This document shows positions 8,404-15,742 of a DNA stretch of 32,116 nt, piece by piece (position 1 is the stretch's first letter; every line of letters begins with the position of its first letter). This DNA comes from an uncultured Lachnospiraceae bacterium (GTDB lineage Bacteria; Bacillota; Clostridia; Lachnospirales; Lachnospiraceae): the NCBI GenBank assembly GCA_944377325.1, contig CALWEP010000083.1, forward strand, positions 1-32,116. Direction: 5' to 3'. A program made the position numbers and the translations under genes. The notes under the pieces are model-generated. The model did no database searches. It was not told the origin of the DNA and saw nothing but the letters and a program-made list of their open reading frames with translations.

Positions 8404-8450
8404 TGCCTCCTGTACCTTTGTATTTTATAAATACTATTGTACAGGAGGCA
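8404..8450 (-). terminator. Nested hairpin between LysR gene and PLP-enzyme gene
   Basis: A perfect 12-base inverted repeat (8404-8415 with 8439-8450, TGCCTCCTGTAC/GTACAGGAGGCA) encloses a second perfect 6-base repeat (GTATTT 8420-8425, AAATAC 8429-8434) on the same centre, 8427. On the minus strand the outer arm is followed by A-TTTTT, so it can act as the terminator of the LysR gene. Its position 48 bases before the PLP-enzyme start also allows a role as an operator. Which one applies cannot be decided from sequence. Confidence 0.6.
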
Positions 8451-8478
8451 GTAAGGCCCGTCTAATAAATCATTTCGT

Positions 8479-9363
8479 TCATAATGATCGATCTTTTGCA
8501 TGGAGCAGCCGGATCCAGTTTTTCAGAGCCGGCTGTTCCATCCGATCTTTGTTGTAAATAATATAGGACTGGAAGGTTTTGATCTCCAGATCCGTCAGGG
8601 GAATCCGGATCAGCAGCCGCTCTTCCAGCTCCTTTTCCACCATGACCAGCGGCAGCAGGCAGCAGCCCGCTCCCGCTATGCAGAAGGCCTTCGCGCTGTC
8701 CAGCATATTGCACCGGATGCGGAACAGCCTGCTGTCATTCAGGGCTTTCCCGGAAATATCCCACAGATAGTTCTCCCAGATATCGGAATACAGAAGGGGA
8801 ATTCCGGGCAGATCCGCCCGCCGGATCCCTTCTTTCAGATGGGCAAACGTTTCGTACGCCCCCACAAGCACGATCTCTGAGCTGCGGAAGGGATCGCATT
8901 CCATATTCTCCAGGCTCAGAGGATAGGAAAGAACCGCGATGTCAATGTGCTGATCCTGCAGCAGGGGGATGATGTTCTCGCTGTGTTCGATGTTCAGCTG
9001 AACGGCAATATCCGGACAGGCCAGGGCATACTCCGTCAGCAGGGAAGATACCCAGTAATTGAAAAACCACTGATTGCAGTAAATGTTCAGCCGGTCCTCA
9101 AACCGGTGAAGGACGGAAATGTCTTTGATGCAGGCCGCCTTCAGGCCGTAAATCTCATAGGCATACTTTAAAAACAGGCTGCCCTCCTCCGTCAGCTTCA
9201 CTCCTTTTTTGTCCCTTATGATCAGCTTTTTCCCGATATAGTCCTCCAGGACCCTGATCCTGTTGGAAACCGTAGACTGCACAATATGCTGTCGTTCGGC
9301 AGTCCTGGTAAAGTTTCTGCATTCCGCCAGGACGATGAAGGTCTCGATTGCATCCATATCCAT
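8479..9363 (-). CDS. LysR-family transcriptional regulator
   Basis: DNA-binding regulator, 294 residues, the usual LysR length. The N-terminal helix-turn-helix runs over residues 1-62 (ETFIVLAECRNFTRTAERQHIVQSTVSNRIRVLEDYIG, GVKLTEEG). A linker helix follows, then a substrate-binding-type effector domain from about residue 90, including DIAVLSYPL and AGAGCCLLPLVMV. The start at 9363 (MDMDAIETF) places the HTH at the very N-terminus; AGGTG lies about 10 bases upstream. It lies directly upstream, on the same strand, of the PLP enzyme and NhaC genes and is the obvious candidate to control them; the inducer is unknown. It starts only 45 bases after the carboxypeptidase gene, without a convincing terminator between, so some read-through from there is possible. 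Confidence 0.92.
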   Translation of the reverse strand: MDMDAIETFIVLAECRNFTRTAERQHIVQSTVSNRIRVLEDYIGKKLIIRDKKGVKLTEEGSLFLKYAYEIYGLKAACIKDISVLHRFEDRLNIYCNQWFFNYWVSSLLTEYALACPDIAVQLNIEHSENIIPLLQDQHIDIAVLSYPLSLENMECDPFRSSEIVLVGAYETFAHLKEGIRRADLPGIPLLYSDIWENYLWDISGKALNDSRLFRIRCNMLDSAKAFCIAGAGCCLLPLVMVEKELEERLLIRIPLTDLEIKTFQSYIIYNKDRMEQPALKNWIRLLHAKDRSL

Positions 9364-9408
9364 ATCCGATCACCTGCCGCTTTCCGATGACGGCATTCTG
9401 CCGTTCCG

Positions 9409-10833
9409 TCACTTCACCCACACGCCGTCCGCGCCCACATAGTAGCCGTCCGGCGTATAGGCGTTGGTCACCATGGCTCCGTCTGAGCCCACATAAAACC
9501 AGTTTTCGCCGCTCTGCACCCAGTAGTCCTTCGCCATGGCTCCGCCGGAACGGAAATAGTACCATTTTCCGTTGGCAGCCTGTCTCCAGCCGGTGGCCAT
9601 CCTGCCGTCCTCGTCAAACCAGTATTCCGCTCCGTCGATGGTCATCCACTCTCCCGCCGCTTTTTCTCCGTTGTCCTTTATGAAATACCAGTCTTCTCCG
9701 CTGGCTTCCCAGCGGCTGCCGGACGCGGCGGCCGCCCCGGTCAGCACCTGATAATTTTCAAAGCCGTAATCCAGCAGAGCCTTCGTGTCCTGGTAGTGAG
9801 TGGAGGCGCTCTTCATCACCACGGCGATCAGCCGCACTCCGTTCCTCTCCGCTCCGGTCACCAGGGTATTCCCCGCCTTGGAGGTGTAGCCGGTCTTTCC
9901 TCCGATAATCCCTTCGTAATACCGGGAATCGGTGGAATAGAACATTTTGTGGCCCATGGTCACCGTCTTTCCCGAAGGATTGTTGGCCGTAGGCGCAATC
10001 TTGTAGCTCAGGGTGGAATCGATTTCCTGCACCGTGGAATTCTCAAAGGCCGCCTTGGCGATAAGCGCCATGTCATAGGGCGTTGTTTTATGATCGGAAT
10101 TGTTCAGACCGTTGGGATTTTCAAAATTCGTGCTGAGACAGCCCAGCTCTTTTGCCCGGGCATTCATTTTATCTGCAAAGGCCTCCACGCTGCCGGAGAC
10201 GTGCTCCGCCAGTCCGTTGGCCACCTCGTTGGCCGATTTTAAAAGCAGGGCGTACAGGCAGTCCCGCACTGTCAGCTGATCGCCCTCTTTCAGGTTCAGA
10301 GTCACCGCCCCCGATTCCAGGTTGGTGGTGGCAGACTTTGAAAAGGTGACCGTCTCATCCAAACTGCAGTTTTCCGCCACAATGAGAGCCGTCATCAGCT
10401 TCGTGATGCTGGCCGGGTAAAACTGAGTGTTCTCATTTTTTCCATAGAGCACCTTTCCCGTTTTCCCGTCCAGCAGGACTGCTCCCTCCGACTGGATCTG
10501 AGGAGCCGCTGCCGTAACTGCCTCCGTGCCCGCTCCGGCTCCGGCCTGGGAAGAGCTGCCGCTCTGGGAGGACGATTCCGTATCCTGAGCCGAAGAGGCG
10601 CTGCCGCTCTCCAGCTCCATTCCCGGTCCCACGGAGGAGACCTCTCCTGCGCCGGCGGCGGTTCCGGACGGTTCCGCCGCGCTCTGTCCTTCTCCCGCCC
10701 CGGGAGCCTGGGTCTCCTGACCGGAGCTTTCCGCAGGGATGGGCGGCACGGTTATGGCCGCGCCGTAAACGGTCTGGGAGCAAAGCATGGCGGAACAGAG
10801 AGCTGCCGCAAGTATCCTTCTGTATTTTCTCAT
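9409..10833 (-). CDS. D-alanyl-D-alanine carboxypeptidase (S11) with C-terminal wall-binding repeats
   Basis: Exported DD-carboxypeptidase that trims the terminal D-Ala of peptidoglycan stem peptides. 474 residues. A signal peptide (about 1-24) is followed by a low-complexity Ser/Gly/Ala/Glu linker to about residue 105. The S11 catalytic domain has SxxK in YPASITKLMTALIV, SxN in KSANEVANGLAEH and KTG in GGKTGYTSKAG, all intact. In place of the C-terminal amphipathic anchor usual for PBP5 proteins, it ends in about four cell-wall-binding repeats rich in Trp/Tyr/Gly (EDWYFIKDNGEKAAGEW, AEYWFDEDGRMATGW, GKWYYFRSGGAMA, ENWFYVGSDGAMV). It is probably held on the wall non-covalently. Its closest upstream neighbour is the FtsH gene 145 bases away, but it has its own extended -10 promoter. 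Confidence 0.94.
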   Translation of the reverse strand: MRKYRRILAAALCSAMLCSQTVYGAAITVPPIPAESSGQETQAPGAGEGQSAAEPSGTAAGAGEVSSVGPGMELESGSASSAQDTESSSQSGSSSQAGAGAGTEAVTAAAPQIQSEGAVLLDGKTGKVLYGKNENTQFYPASITKLMTALIVAENCSLDETVTFSKSATTNLESGAVTLNLKEGDQLTVRDCLYALLLKSANEVANGLAEHVSGSVEAFADKMNARAKELGCLSTNFENPNGLNNSDHKTTPYDMALIAKAAFENSTVQEIDSTLSYKIAPTANNPSGKTVTMGHKMFYSTDSRYYEGIIGGKTGYTSKAGNTLVTGAERNGVRLIAVVMKSASTHYQDTKALLDYGFENYQVLTGAAAASGSRWEASGEDWYFIKDNGEKAAGEWMTIDGAEYWFDEDGRMATGWRQAANGKWYYFRSGGAMAKDYWVQSGENWFYVGSDGAMVTNAYTPDGYYVGADGVWVK

Positions 10834-10899
10834 AAAACATATCTCCTGTTAATCTTCACATATTCCGACGAATCTCCGTGATCCTTCGTCAATGCTCCC

Positions 10900-10908
10900 A
10901 TTATAGCA
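10900..10908 (-). promoter_or_regulatory. Extended -10 promoter of the carboxypeptidase gene
   Basis: On the minus strand TGC-TATAAT (TATAAT at 10905-10900, TGC at 10908-10906) lies about 67 bases before the carboxypeptidase start. No good -35 is found 16-18 bases upstream, which fits an extended -10 promoter. The rest of the 145-base gap to the FtsH gene shows no terminator with a U-run. Confidence 0.5.
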
Positions 10909-10978
10909 CAGTTCCTCTCTGAGGGATACGGCAACTTTCTTACATTTTCCTGCAGGTCTCCTCCTTTCGGCCTTCCTC

Positions 10979-12820
10979 TCATTCCGTTTTTTCCAGGCTG
11001 TCTTTCAGAATATCCATAAATTCTTCTCCCGTAATGGTCTCATGGAGATAGAGATACTGGGCCAGGGAATTGAGCTGCTGCATATGACTCTTCAGCAGAT
11101 CATAGGCCTTATCATACTGGGTTTTCACCACCTGAATCACTTTTCTGTCAATCTCCGTGGCTGTTTCCGGCGAGCAGGCCAGGGAAGTGTCCCCGCCCAG
11201 ATACTGATTGCCCACTGTTTCCAGGGCTACCATGCCAAACTCCTCGCTCATACCGAATCTGGTAACCATGGAACGGGCCAGCTTGGTGGCCTGTTCAATA
11301 TCGTTGGAGGCTCCCGTGGTAACGGAGTGGAAGATCAGCTCCTCCGCCACCCGGCCTCCCGTAAATGTGGCGATCTTATTCTCCAGCTCCTCCTTGGTCA
11401 TAAGATTATGCTCTCCCTGCTCCACCTGCATGGTGTAGCCCAGGGCCCCGGAGGTTCTGGGAATAATGGTGATTTTGGTTACGGGAGCGGAGTGACTCTG
11501 CAGAGCCGCCACCAGAGCATGGCCGATCTCATGGTAGGACACCACCATTTTCTCATGGTCGGACATGATTTTGTTCTTTTTCTGATAGCCGGCAATAACC
11601 ACCTCCACGCTCTCTTCCAGATCCGCCTGAGTGACCACCTTCCGGCCGTTCCTTACGGCGTGAAGTGCCGCCTCATTGACCATATTGGCCAGCTCTGCGC
11701 CCGAGGCTCCGGAAGCGGCCCTGGCAATGGCGCCGAAATCCACATCGTCGGAAAGCTTTACTTTTTTGCCGTGCACCTTCAGAATATCCTCTCTGCCCTT
11801 CAGATCCGGCAGCTCCACCGGTATGCGCCGGTCGAAACGGCCAGGGCGGAGCAGAGCGGGATCGAGGGACTCCGGACGGTTGGTGGCTGCCAGGATAATC
11901 ACGCCTTTCTTGGCGTCAAAGCCGTCCATCTCCGTCAGCAGCTGGTTCAAGGTCTGCTCTCTCTCGTCATTGCCTCCCATAACTCCCGTATCTCTCTTCT
12001 TTCCGATGGTATCGATCTCGTCAATGAATACGATGCAGGGAGCCTTCCCATTGGCCTGCTTAAATAAATCTCTCACCTTCGCTGCGCCCATGCCCACAAA
12101 CATTTCCACAAATTCCGAACCGGAAATGGAGAAGAAGGGCACGTTCGCCTCTCCGGCCACAGCCTTGGCCAGCAGGGTCTTTCCTGTTCCGGGAGGTCCT
12201 ACCAGAAGGGCTCCCTTCGGAATGGTGGCTCCGATTTCCGCATACCGTCCGGGATTGTGAAGATAATCCACGATCTCCTTCAGCAGCTCCTTAGCCTCAT
12301 CCTCGCCGGCCACATCGGAAAAGCGGATTCCCTCTGTGGACTGAACGTACACCTTGGCGTTGCTCTTTCCGAAAGACATGGCATTTCCCATGCCTCCCGG
12401 TCCCATTTTCTTCATCATCCACCGGGACAGCAGCTGTCCGACCACCACAAAGAATACAACCGGCAGGATCCAGCTGAACAGCATCTGAAGCAGGGGCGAC
12501 ATCTCCTTTACAATGGGAGAGCCGAAATTGCGGATTCCTGCGTTATACAGACGGTCCACCAGGAAGCTGTCCTCCATGCGTCCCGTCTTGTAAAACTGCG
12601 GCGGATTGCCGTTGTCGCTGAAAACAATCTCCGTATCGGTCACCTGTACCTTGGACAGTTCCTTCTCCTCCGCCATCTGGAGGAATACGCCGTAATCCAC
12701 CTCCTGGACCCTGGCCGTAAACAGGCTGGGGGTTACCAGGATATTAAACAGCATCAAAATGATCATGGCGATCAGATAATAAAATATCAATGGCTTCTTT
12801 GGTGTTTTTACCTCTTTCAT
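10979..12820 (-). CDS. ftsH: FtsH-type membrane AAA+ zinc protease
   Basis: ATP-dependent membrane-anchored metalloprotease, 613 residues. Two N-terminal membrane segments (about 9-31 and 111-131) flank a short extracytoplasmic domain. The AAA+ module has Walker A GPPGTGKT (208-215), the pore loop MFVGMGA, Walker B CIVFIDEID (262-270) and the second region of homology TNRPESLDPALLRPGRFDRR. The zinc site is H430-E431-I432-G433-H434, with the third ligand D507 in GASNDIEQAT. Most FtsH proteins read HEAGH, so Ile at position 3 is a mild variant that leaves all ligands intact. The start is 4 bases downstream of the MarR-family gene's stop, so the two form an operon. That placement suggests an accessory, regulated FtsH copy in addition to a housekeeping one elsewhere. 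Confidence 0.96.
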   Translation of the reverse strand: MKEVKTPKKPLIFYYLIAMIILMLFNILVTPSLFTARVQEVDYGVFLQMAEEKELSKVQVTDTEIVFSDNGNPPQFYKTGRMEDSFLVDRLYNAGIRNFGSPIVKEMSPLLQMLFSWILPVVFFVVVGQLLSRWMMKKMGPGGMGNAMSFGKSNAKVYVQSTEGIRFSDVAGEDEAKELLKEIVDYLHNPGRYAEIGATIPKGALLVGPPGTGKTLLAKAVAGEANVPFFSISGSEFVEMFVGMGAAKVRDLFKQANGKAPCIVFIDEIDTIGKKRDTGVMGGNDEREQTLNQLLTEMDGFDAKKGVIILAATNRPESLDPALLRPGRFDRRIPVELPDLKGREDILKVHGKKVKLSDDVDFGAIARAASGASGAELANMVNEAALHAVRNGRKVVTQADLEESVEVVIAGYQKKNKIMSDHEKMVVSYHEIGHALVAALQSHSAPVTKITIIPRTSGALGYTMQVEQGEHNLMTKEELENKIATFTGGRVAEELIFHSVTTGASNDIEQATKLARSMVTRFGMSEEFGMVALETVGNQYLGGDTSLACSPETATEIDRKVIQVVKTQYDKAYDLLKSHMQQLNSLAQYLYLHETITGEEFMDILKDSLEKTE

Positions 12821-12824
12821 AATT

Positions 12825-13268
12825 TTAATCCTTTCTCACTCTCTGCATCAGATCACACAGCTTTCCCAGACCTGCTATGATCTCTTCCATGTCCTGGGAG
12901 GGTTCTCTCCGGATCATCTCATTCAGGCAGCCGTTCAGCTCTCCGGTCATTTCTGCAAACAGCTCATGTCCCCGGGGACTGATTTCCACCATCACAATCC
13001 TTTCGTCCTCCGGGCTCCGGCTTCTTGCCACCAGCTCCCTCTGCTCCAGTTTTTTGCATACTCCCGTTATATTCCCCCGGAGCACGCCGATCCTTCTGCT
13101 CAGATCACCCACATTCTGAGGGCCGCAGGCCTCCAGTGCCGCCATAACATGAAACTGCTGAAGAGTCAGATCGTTTTTCCGGCATACCGGAACAATGCAC
13201 TGATCCACAGCATCCTTCAGAGCTGTGGACGCCATCAGCAGCTTGTCCCGAAAATCTTCTGCAGTCAT
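12825..13268 (-). CDS. MarR-family transcriptional regulator
   Basis: Small dimeric winged-helix regulator, 147 residues. The HTH is in LTLQQFHVMAALEACGPQNVGDLSRRIGVLRGNITGVCKKLEQRELV, and the wing is ARSRSPEDERIVMVEISPRG, with the DERxxxVxIS pattern typical of MarR. GAAAGGAGG lies just before the ATG at 13268. FtsH follows after 4 bases. Upstream is a 17-base palindrome overlapping a -10 element, so autorepression of the MarR-FtsH unit is likely. The effector ligand cannot be read from the sequence. Confidence 0.93.
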   Translation of the reverse strand: MTAEDFRDKLLMASTALKDAVDQCIVPVCRKNDLTLQQFHVMAALEACGPQNVGDLSRRIGVLRGNITGVCKKLEQRELVARSRSPEDERIVMVEISPRGHELFAEMTGELNGCLNEMIRREPSQDMEEIIAGLGKLCDLMQRVRKD

Positions 13269-13290
13269 GAAAGACCTCCTTTCAAATTAT

Positions 13291-13310
13291 ATTATACTTA
13301 ATCTAAGTAT
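13291..13310 (-). promoter_or_regulatory. Palindromic operator and -10 of the MarR-FtsH operon
   Basis: ATACTTA-N3-TAAGTAT at 13294-13310 is a perfect 7-base inverted repeat. It overlaps a TATAAT on the minus strand (13296-13291) that lies about 25 bases before the MarR start. A repressor bound there would block the promoter. The rest of the 179-base gap to the next gene is AT-rich, apart from the terminator at 13392-13428. Confidence 0.6.
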
Positions 13311-13391
13311 TTTTTATTTTATCTTTATTTTATGTTTTTTCAATGGATAAATTATAAAATAAATATAAAGAATTTATTATCTCCTATTTTC

Positions 13392-13428
13392 AAAAAAAAC
13401 CGGAACGTGAAGATTCTCCACGCTCCGG
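13392..13428 (-). terminator. Rho-independent terminator after the small membrane protein gene
   Basis: A 10-base stem (13419-13428 with 13400-13409, one G-U pair) has a 9-base loop and is followed on the minus strand by eight consecutive T (13399-13392). It ends the operon of the 4Fe-4S protein, the cysteine-motif protein and the small membrane protein. Confidence 0.9.
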
Positions 13429-13447
13429 CTCCGGCTGCAGGCGGCTT

Positions 13448-13765
13448 TCACCGTCTGCCCTTATTCTTTTTATACAGATCACTGCGGAAATTATTATAAT
13501 GAATTACCAAAGTGGTAAGACACAGGGCGATGCAGATGAGCTGCACCGTATAATTGCCCAGATTCATGCCTAAAGCCAGGCAGGTAAGGGCATCGATGAG
13601 AAACAGCCATCTCTCCGCCCGGAACAGGGCAGGAACGTCATAATCCTTTTCCTGTATGCCTTTTCCGTTTCCGCTGCCCATAAAAATAAGAAAGTCTTTG
13701 TTCATGAACAGCATAACAGTCTCAATGGCACAGGCTACGCCGCTGAACAGGAACAGTATATCCAT
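13448..13765 (-). CDS. Small membrane protein of unknown function
   Basis: 105 residues with three hydrophobic stretches: MDILFLFSGVACAIETVMLFM, WLFLIDALTCLALGMNL and YTVQLICIALCLTTLVIHY. A short polar loop with Gly/Asp/Lys follows the first, and a basic tail (DLYKKNKGRR) is probably cytoplasmic by the positive-inside rule. I do not recognise a family. The start has GGGAGG 10 bases upstream. It lies 46 bases downstream of the cysteine-motif protein and just before a strong terminator, so it is the last gene of that operon. No catalytic motif is visible. Confidence 0.75.
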   Translation of the reverse strand: MDILFLFSGVACAIETVMLFMNKDFLIFMGSGNGKGIQEKDYDVPALFRAERWLFLIDALTCLALGMNLGNYTVQLICIALCLTTLVIHYNNFRSDLYKKNKGRR

Positions 13766-13811
13766 CCTTTTCCATCCTCCCTATCGGTAGTCTGCAGAAG
13801 CGGTTTCCCGC

Positions 13812-14285
13812 TCACTCCCTGCCAGGACAGTATAGCACACCTTTCAGCTCTTCCGCAATCGTTTGGAACCATTCTTTTCCCCAGTCTTCTCCCAAAGCAA
13901 ACAGAGCCCTGCATGCCGTATCCCAGTGCTCCTCCAGCAGCCCTCTTTCATTCAGCCAGGACAGCTGCTTCAGTATGCCCGTCTTAATCTCTCTCATTTC
14001 CTCTCCGGCCAGCCAGAAATCCTCCGGATCATAGTCAAAGAACCGGCCGCAGGGGGATGGGCATACGGCGCAGTCCGGCAGCAGCTCGGCTTTTTTCTCC
14101 CGGATGCGCTCCGCCAGCCGGCGGACCTGTTCCCCATCGTTCTCAAAGCCCTCCGGCGGAACCATCCGTTTCAGGGCTTCCTCCACCAGCCGCTTCGTCT
14201 CCCGGTCGGCCGGCTCCCGCTCCCCCGTCCGCACCAGTCCCACCGTCACGGACAGCAGCAGATCAAATTCTTTCGTTCTCTCCAT
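13812..14285 (-). CDS. Unknown protein with CxxCPxPCG motif
   Basis: 157 residues, mostly helical and charged, without signal peptide or membrane segment. The one distinctive element is C-A-V-C-P-S-P-C-G near residue 75, three cysteines that could bind a metal or an Fe-S cluster, followed by an acidic FDYDPEDFW. I cannot name the family. Its ribosome binding site (GGAG, 8 bases before ATG) lies inside the last codons of the 4Fe-4S protein gene, and the two genes are separated by 5 bases, so they are translationally coupled. The pairing with a ferredoxin-domain protein and a divergent Crp/Fnr regulator suggests a redox or nitrosative-stress role; that is inference. Confidence 0.8.
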   Translation of the reverse strand: MERTKEFDLLLSVTVGLVRTGEREPADRETKRLVEEALKRMVPPEGFENDGEQVRRLAERIREKKAELLPDCAVCPSPCGRFFDYDPEDFWLAGEEMREIKTGILKQLSWLNERGLLEEHWDTACRALFALGEDWGKEWFQTIAEELKGVLYCPGRE

Positions 14286-14290
14286 GGCTT

Positions 14291-14995
14291 CTACTCCAGA
14301 ATCTTTCCTTCCACAGAGATGGTCACCACCTGCCAGGGAATGAATTTTCCGCTGTTCTGCAGGGCCGTTTTCGCCGCTCTCTCAATTCCTCCGCAGCAGG
14401 GCACCTCCATGCGCACAATGGACAGGCTCTTAATGTCGTTCCGGCGGATGATCTCCGTCAGCTTCTCTGTGTAATCCACCGGATCCAGCTTGGGACAGCC
14501 CACCAGAACCACATGGTTCCGGATAAAGCGGCCGTGGAAATCTCCGTAGGCGTACGCCGTACAGTCCGCCGCGATCAGCAGGTTCGCCCCCTGAAAGTAA
14601 GGAGCGCTCACAGGAGCCAGCTGAATCTGAACCGGCCACTGCCGAAGCTGGCTGGGCGCAGGACCGCCCAAAGGCTGAGCCGGAGCCTGCTCCCGGACGA
14701 TGGCTCCGGACGCTGAGCCGGGACAGCCGCAGGCGAGCGGCTTCTCCTGCTGCTTTTCAGCCTCCATGCGGCGTTTCACCGCCTCTTCGTCAAAAGCGGC
14801 CGCTTCCCTTTCCTCGAAGGAAATTGCCCCGGTGGGACAGGCGGGCAGGCAGTTTCCCAAACCGTCGCAGTAGTCGTCCCGGATCAGCCTGGCCTTTCCG
14901 TCCACGATGGCAATGGCCCCTTCCTGGCAGGCAGAGGCGCAGAGTCCGCAGCCGTTGCATTTTTCTTCATCTATGGTGATAATTCTTCGGATCAT
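14291..14995 (-). CDS. 4Fe-4S dicluster protein with cysteine-containing C-terminal domain
   Basis: 234 residues. The N-terminal 2x[4Fe-4S] ferredoxin domain has CNGCGLCASAC (cluster I) and CDGLGNCLPACPTGAI (cluster II). Cluster II has an extra residue or two in its first spacing compared with CxxCxxC. A Glu/Ala-rich linker follows with CGCPG. The C-terminal domain has LLIAADCTAYAYGDFH, VLVGCPKLD and MEVPCCGGIERA, giving further Cys that may hold a cluster or metal. Such proteins occur in Clostridia beside Crp/Fnr regulators and hybrid-cluster (Hcp) genes; no hcp gene is in the window. The start ATG has GAGGAGG immediately upstream. It is divergent from the Crp/Fnr gene at 15086 and leads a three-gene operon. 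Probably an electron carrier or redox sensor partner. Confidence 0.85.
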   Translation of the reverse strand: MIRRIITIDEEKCNGCGLCASACQEGAIAIVDGKARLIRDDYCDGLGNCLPACPTGAISFEEREAAAFDEEAVKRRMEAEKQQEKPLACGCPGSASGAIVREQAPAQPLGGPAPSQLRQWPVQIQLAPVSAPYFQGANLLIAADCTAYAYGDFHGRFIRNHVVLVGCPKLDPVDYTEKLTEIIRRNDIKSLSIVRMEVPCCGGIERAAKTALQNSGKFIPWQVVTISVEGKILE

Positions 14996-15013
14996 TCTTC
15001 TTCCTCCTCATCC

Positions 15014-15072
15014 TTGACCTTATGGGAGAAGTATACTATAATTTCCGGAAAAAGTATGTTGTAAATACAACA
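15014..15072 (+). promoter_or_regulatory. Strong promoter and 16-base palindrome before the Crp/Fnr gene
   Basis: TTGACC (15014-15019), a 17-base spacer and a perfect TATAAT (15037-15042) form a near-consensus sigma-A promoter. Downstream, in the untranslated leader, TGTTGT-N4-ACAACA (15057-15072) is a perfect inverted repeat, just ahead of the AAAGGAG ribosome binding site. A regulator bound there would act as a roadblock or autorepressor, and it may also control the divergent 4Fe-4S gene starting at 14995. Confidence 0.75.
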
Positions 15073-15085
15073 AAGGAGAAAAAAT

Positions 15086-15742
15086 ATGGATTACGCTCTG
15101 CTTTCATCCGCTCCCCTGTTCCGGAATATCTGCCGGGAAGATCTTGCCTCCATGCTCTCCTGTCTGTCAGCCAGGCAGAAGGAATTCCGCAGGGAGGAAA
15201 TCGTCTTTCCCGAAGGGGAGCCCATCTCCCACATCGGCCTGGTTCTGAAGGGAAGCATTCACATCGTAAAGGAGGACTACTGGGGAAGGCGGACCCTGAT
15301 GGCTTCCATCGGCCCGGGAGAATGCTTCGGCGAGGCCTACGCCTGCTCTTTCGGCACCCCCTTTTCCTTCACGGCCCTGGCCGCCCAGGACAGCTCCGTC
15401 CTGCTCCTGGACCTGAACCGGGTGCTGACCGTCTGTTCCTCCGCCTGCCGCTTTCACTCTCAGCTGATCCGAAATCTGCTGGTGGTCCTGGCAGACAGCA
15501 ACCTGCGGCTGGCGAGAAAAATAGAGAGCACCTCTCCCCGAACCATTCGGGAAAAGCTGCTCTCCTATTTCTCCGCCCAGGCCCGCGCCGCCCGTTCCTC
15601 CTCCTTCACCATTCCCTTCACCCGGCAGCAGCTGGCAGACTATCTGTCCGCAGACCGCAGCGCCATGACCGTAGAGCTGTACCGGCTGAAGGAGGAGGGG
15701 ATCATCTCCTTTGACAAGAGGAATTTCCGCCTTCTGTCCTGA
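15086..15742 (+). CDS. Crp/Fnr-family transcriptional regulator
   Basis: 218 residues. The cyclic-nucleotide-binding-like sensor domain covers about residues 10-125 (EEIVFPEGEPISHIGLVLKGSIHI, IGPGECFGEAYA), then a dimer helix, then a C-terminal Crp-type HTH (FTRQQLADYLSADRSAMTVELYRLKEEGII). It lacks the N-terminal Cys cluster of classical FNR, so direct [4Fe-4S] sensing of that type is not expected; haem or another ligand is possible. The start has AAAGGAG 7 bases upstream. It is divergent from the 4Fe-4S operon, which is its probable target. Its TGA (15740-15742) directly abuts the stop of the convergent MATE gene. Confidence 0.92.
   Translation: MDYALLSSAPLFRNICREDLASMLSCLSARQKEFRREEIVFPEGEPISHIGLVLKGSIHIVKEDYWGRRTLMASIGPGECFGEAYACSFGTPFSFTALAAQDSSVLLLDLNRVLTVCSSACRFHSQLIRNLLVVLADSNLRLARKIESTSPRTIREKLLSYFSAQARAARSSSFTIPFTRQQLADYLSADRSAMTVELYRLKEEGIISFDKRNFRLLS

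Noticed and set aside
10834..10978. FtsH terminator in the gap before the carboxypeptidase gene
   Set aside because: Only short GC palindromes such as CCTGCAGG are present, with no U-run after a stable stem.
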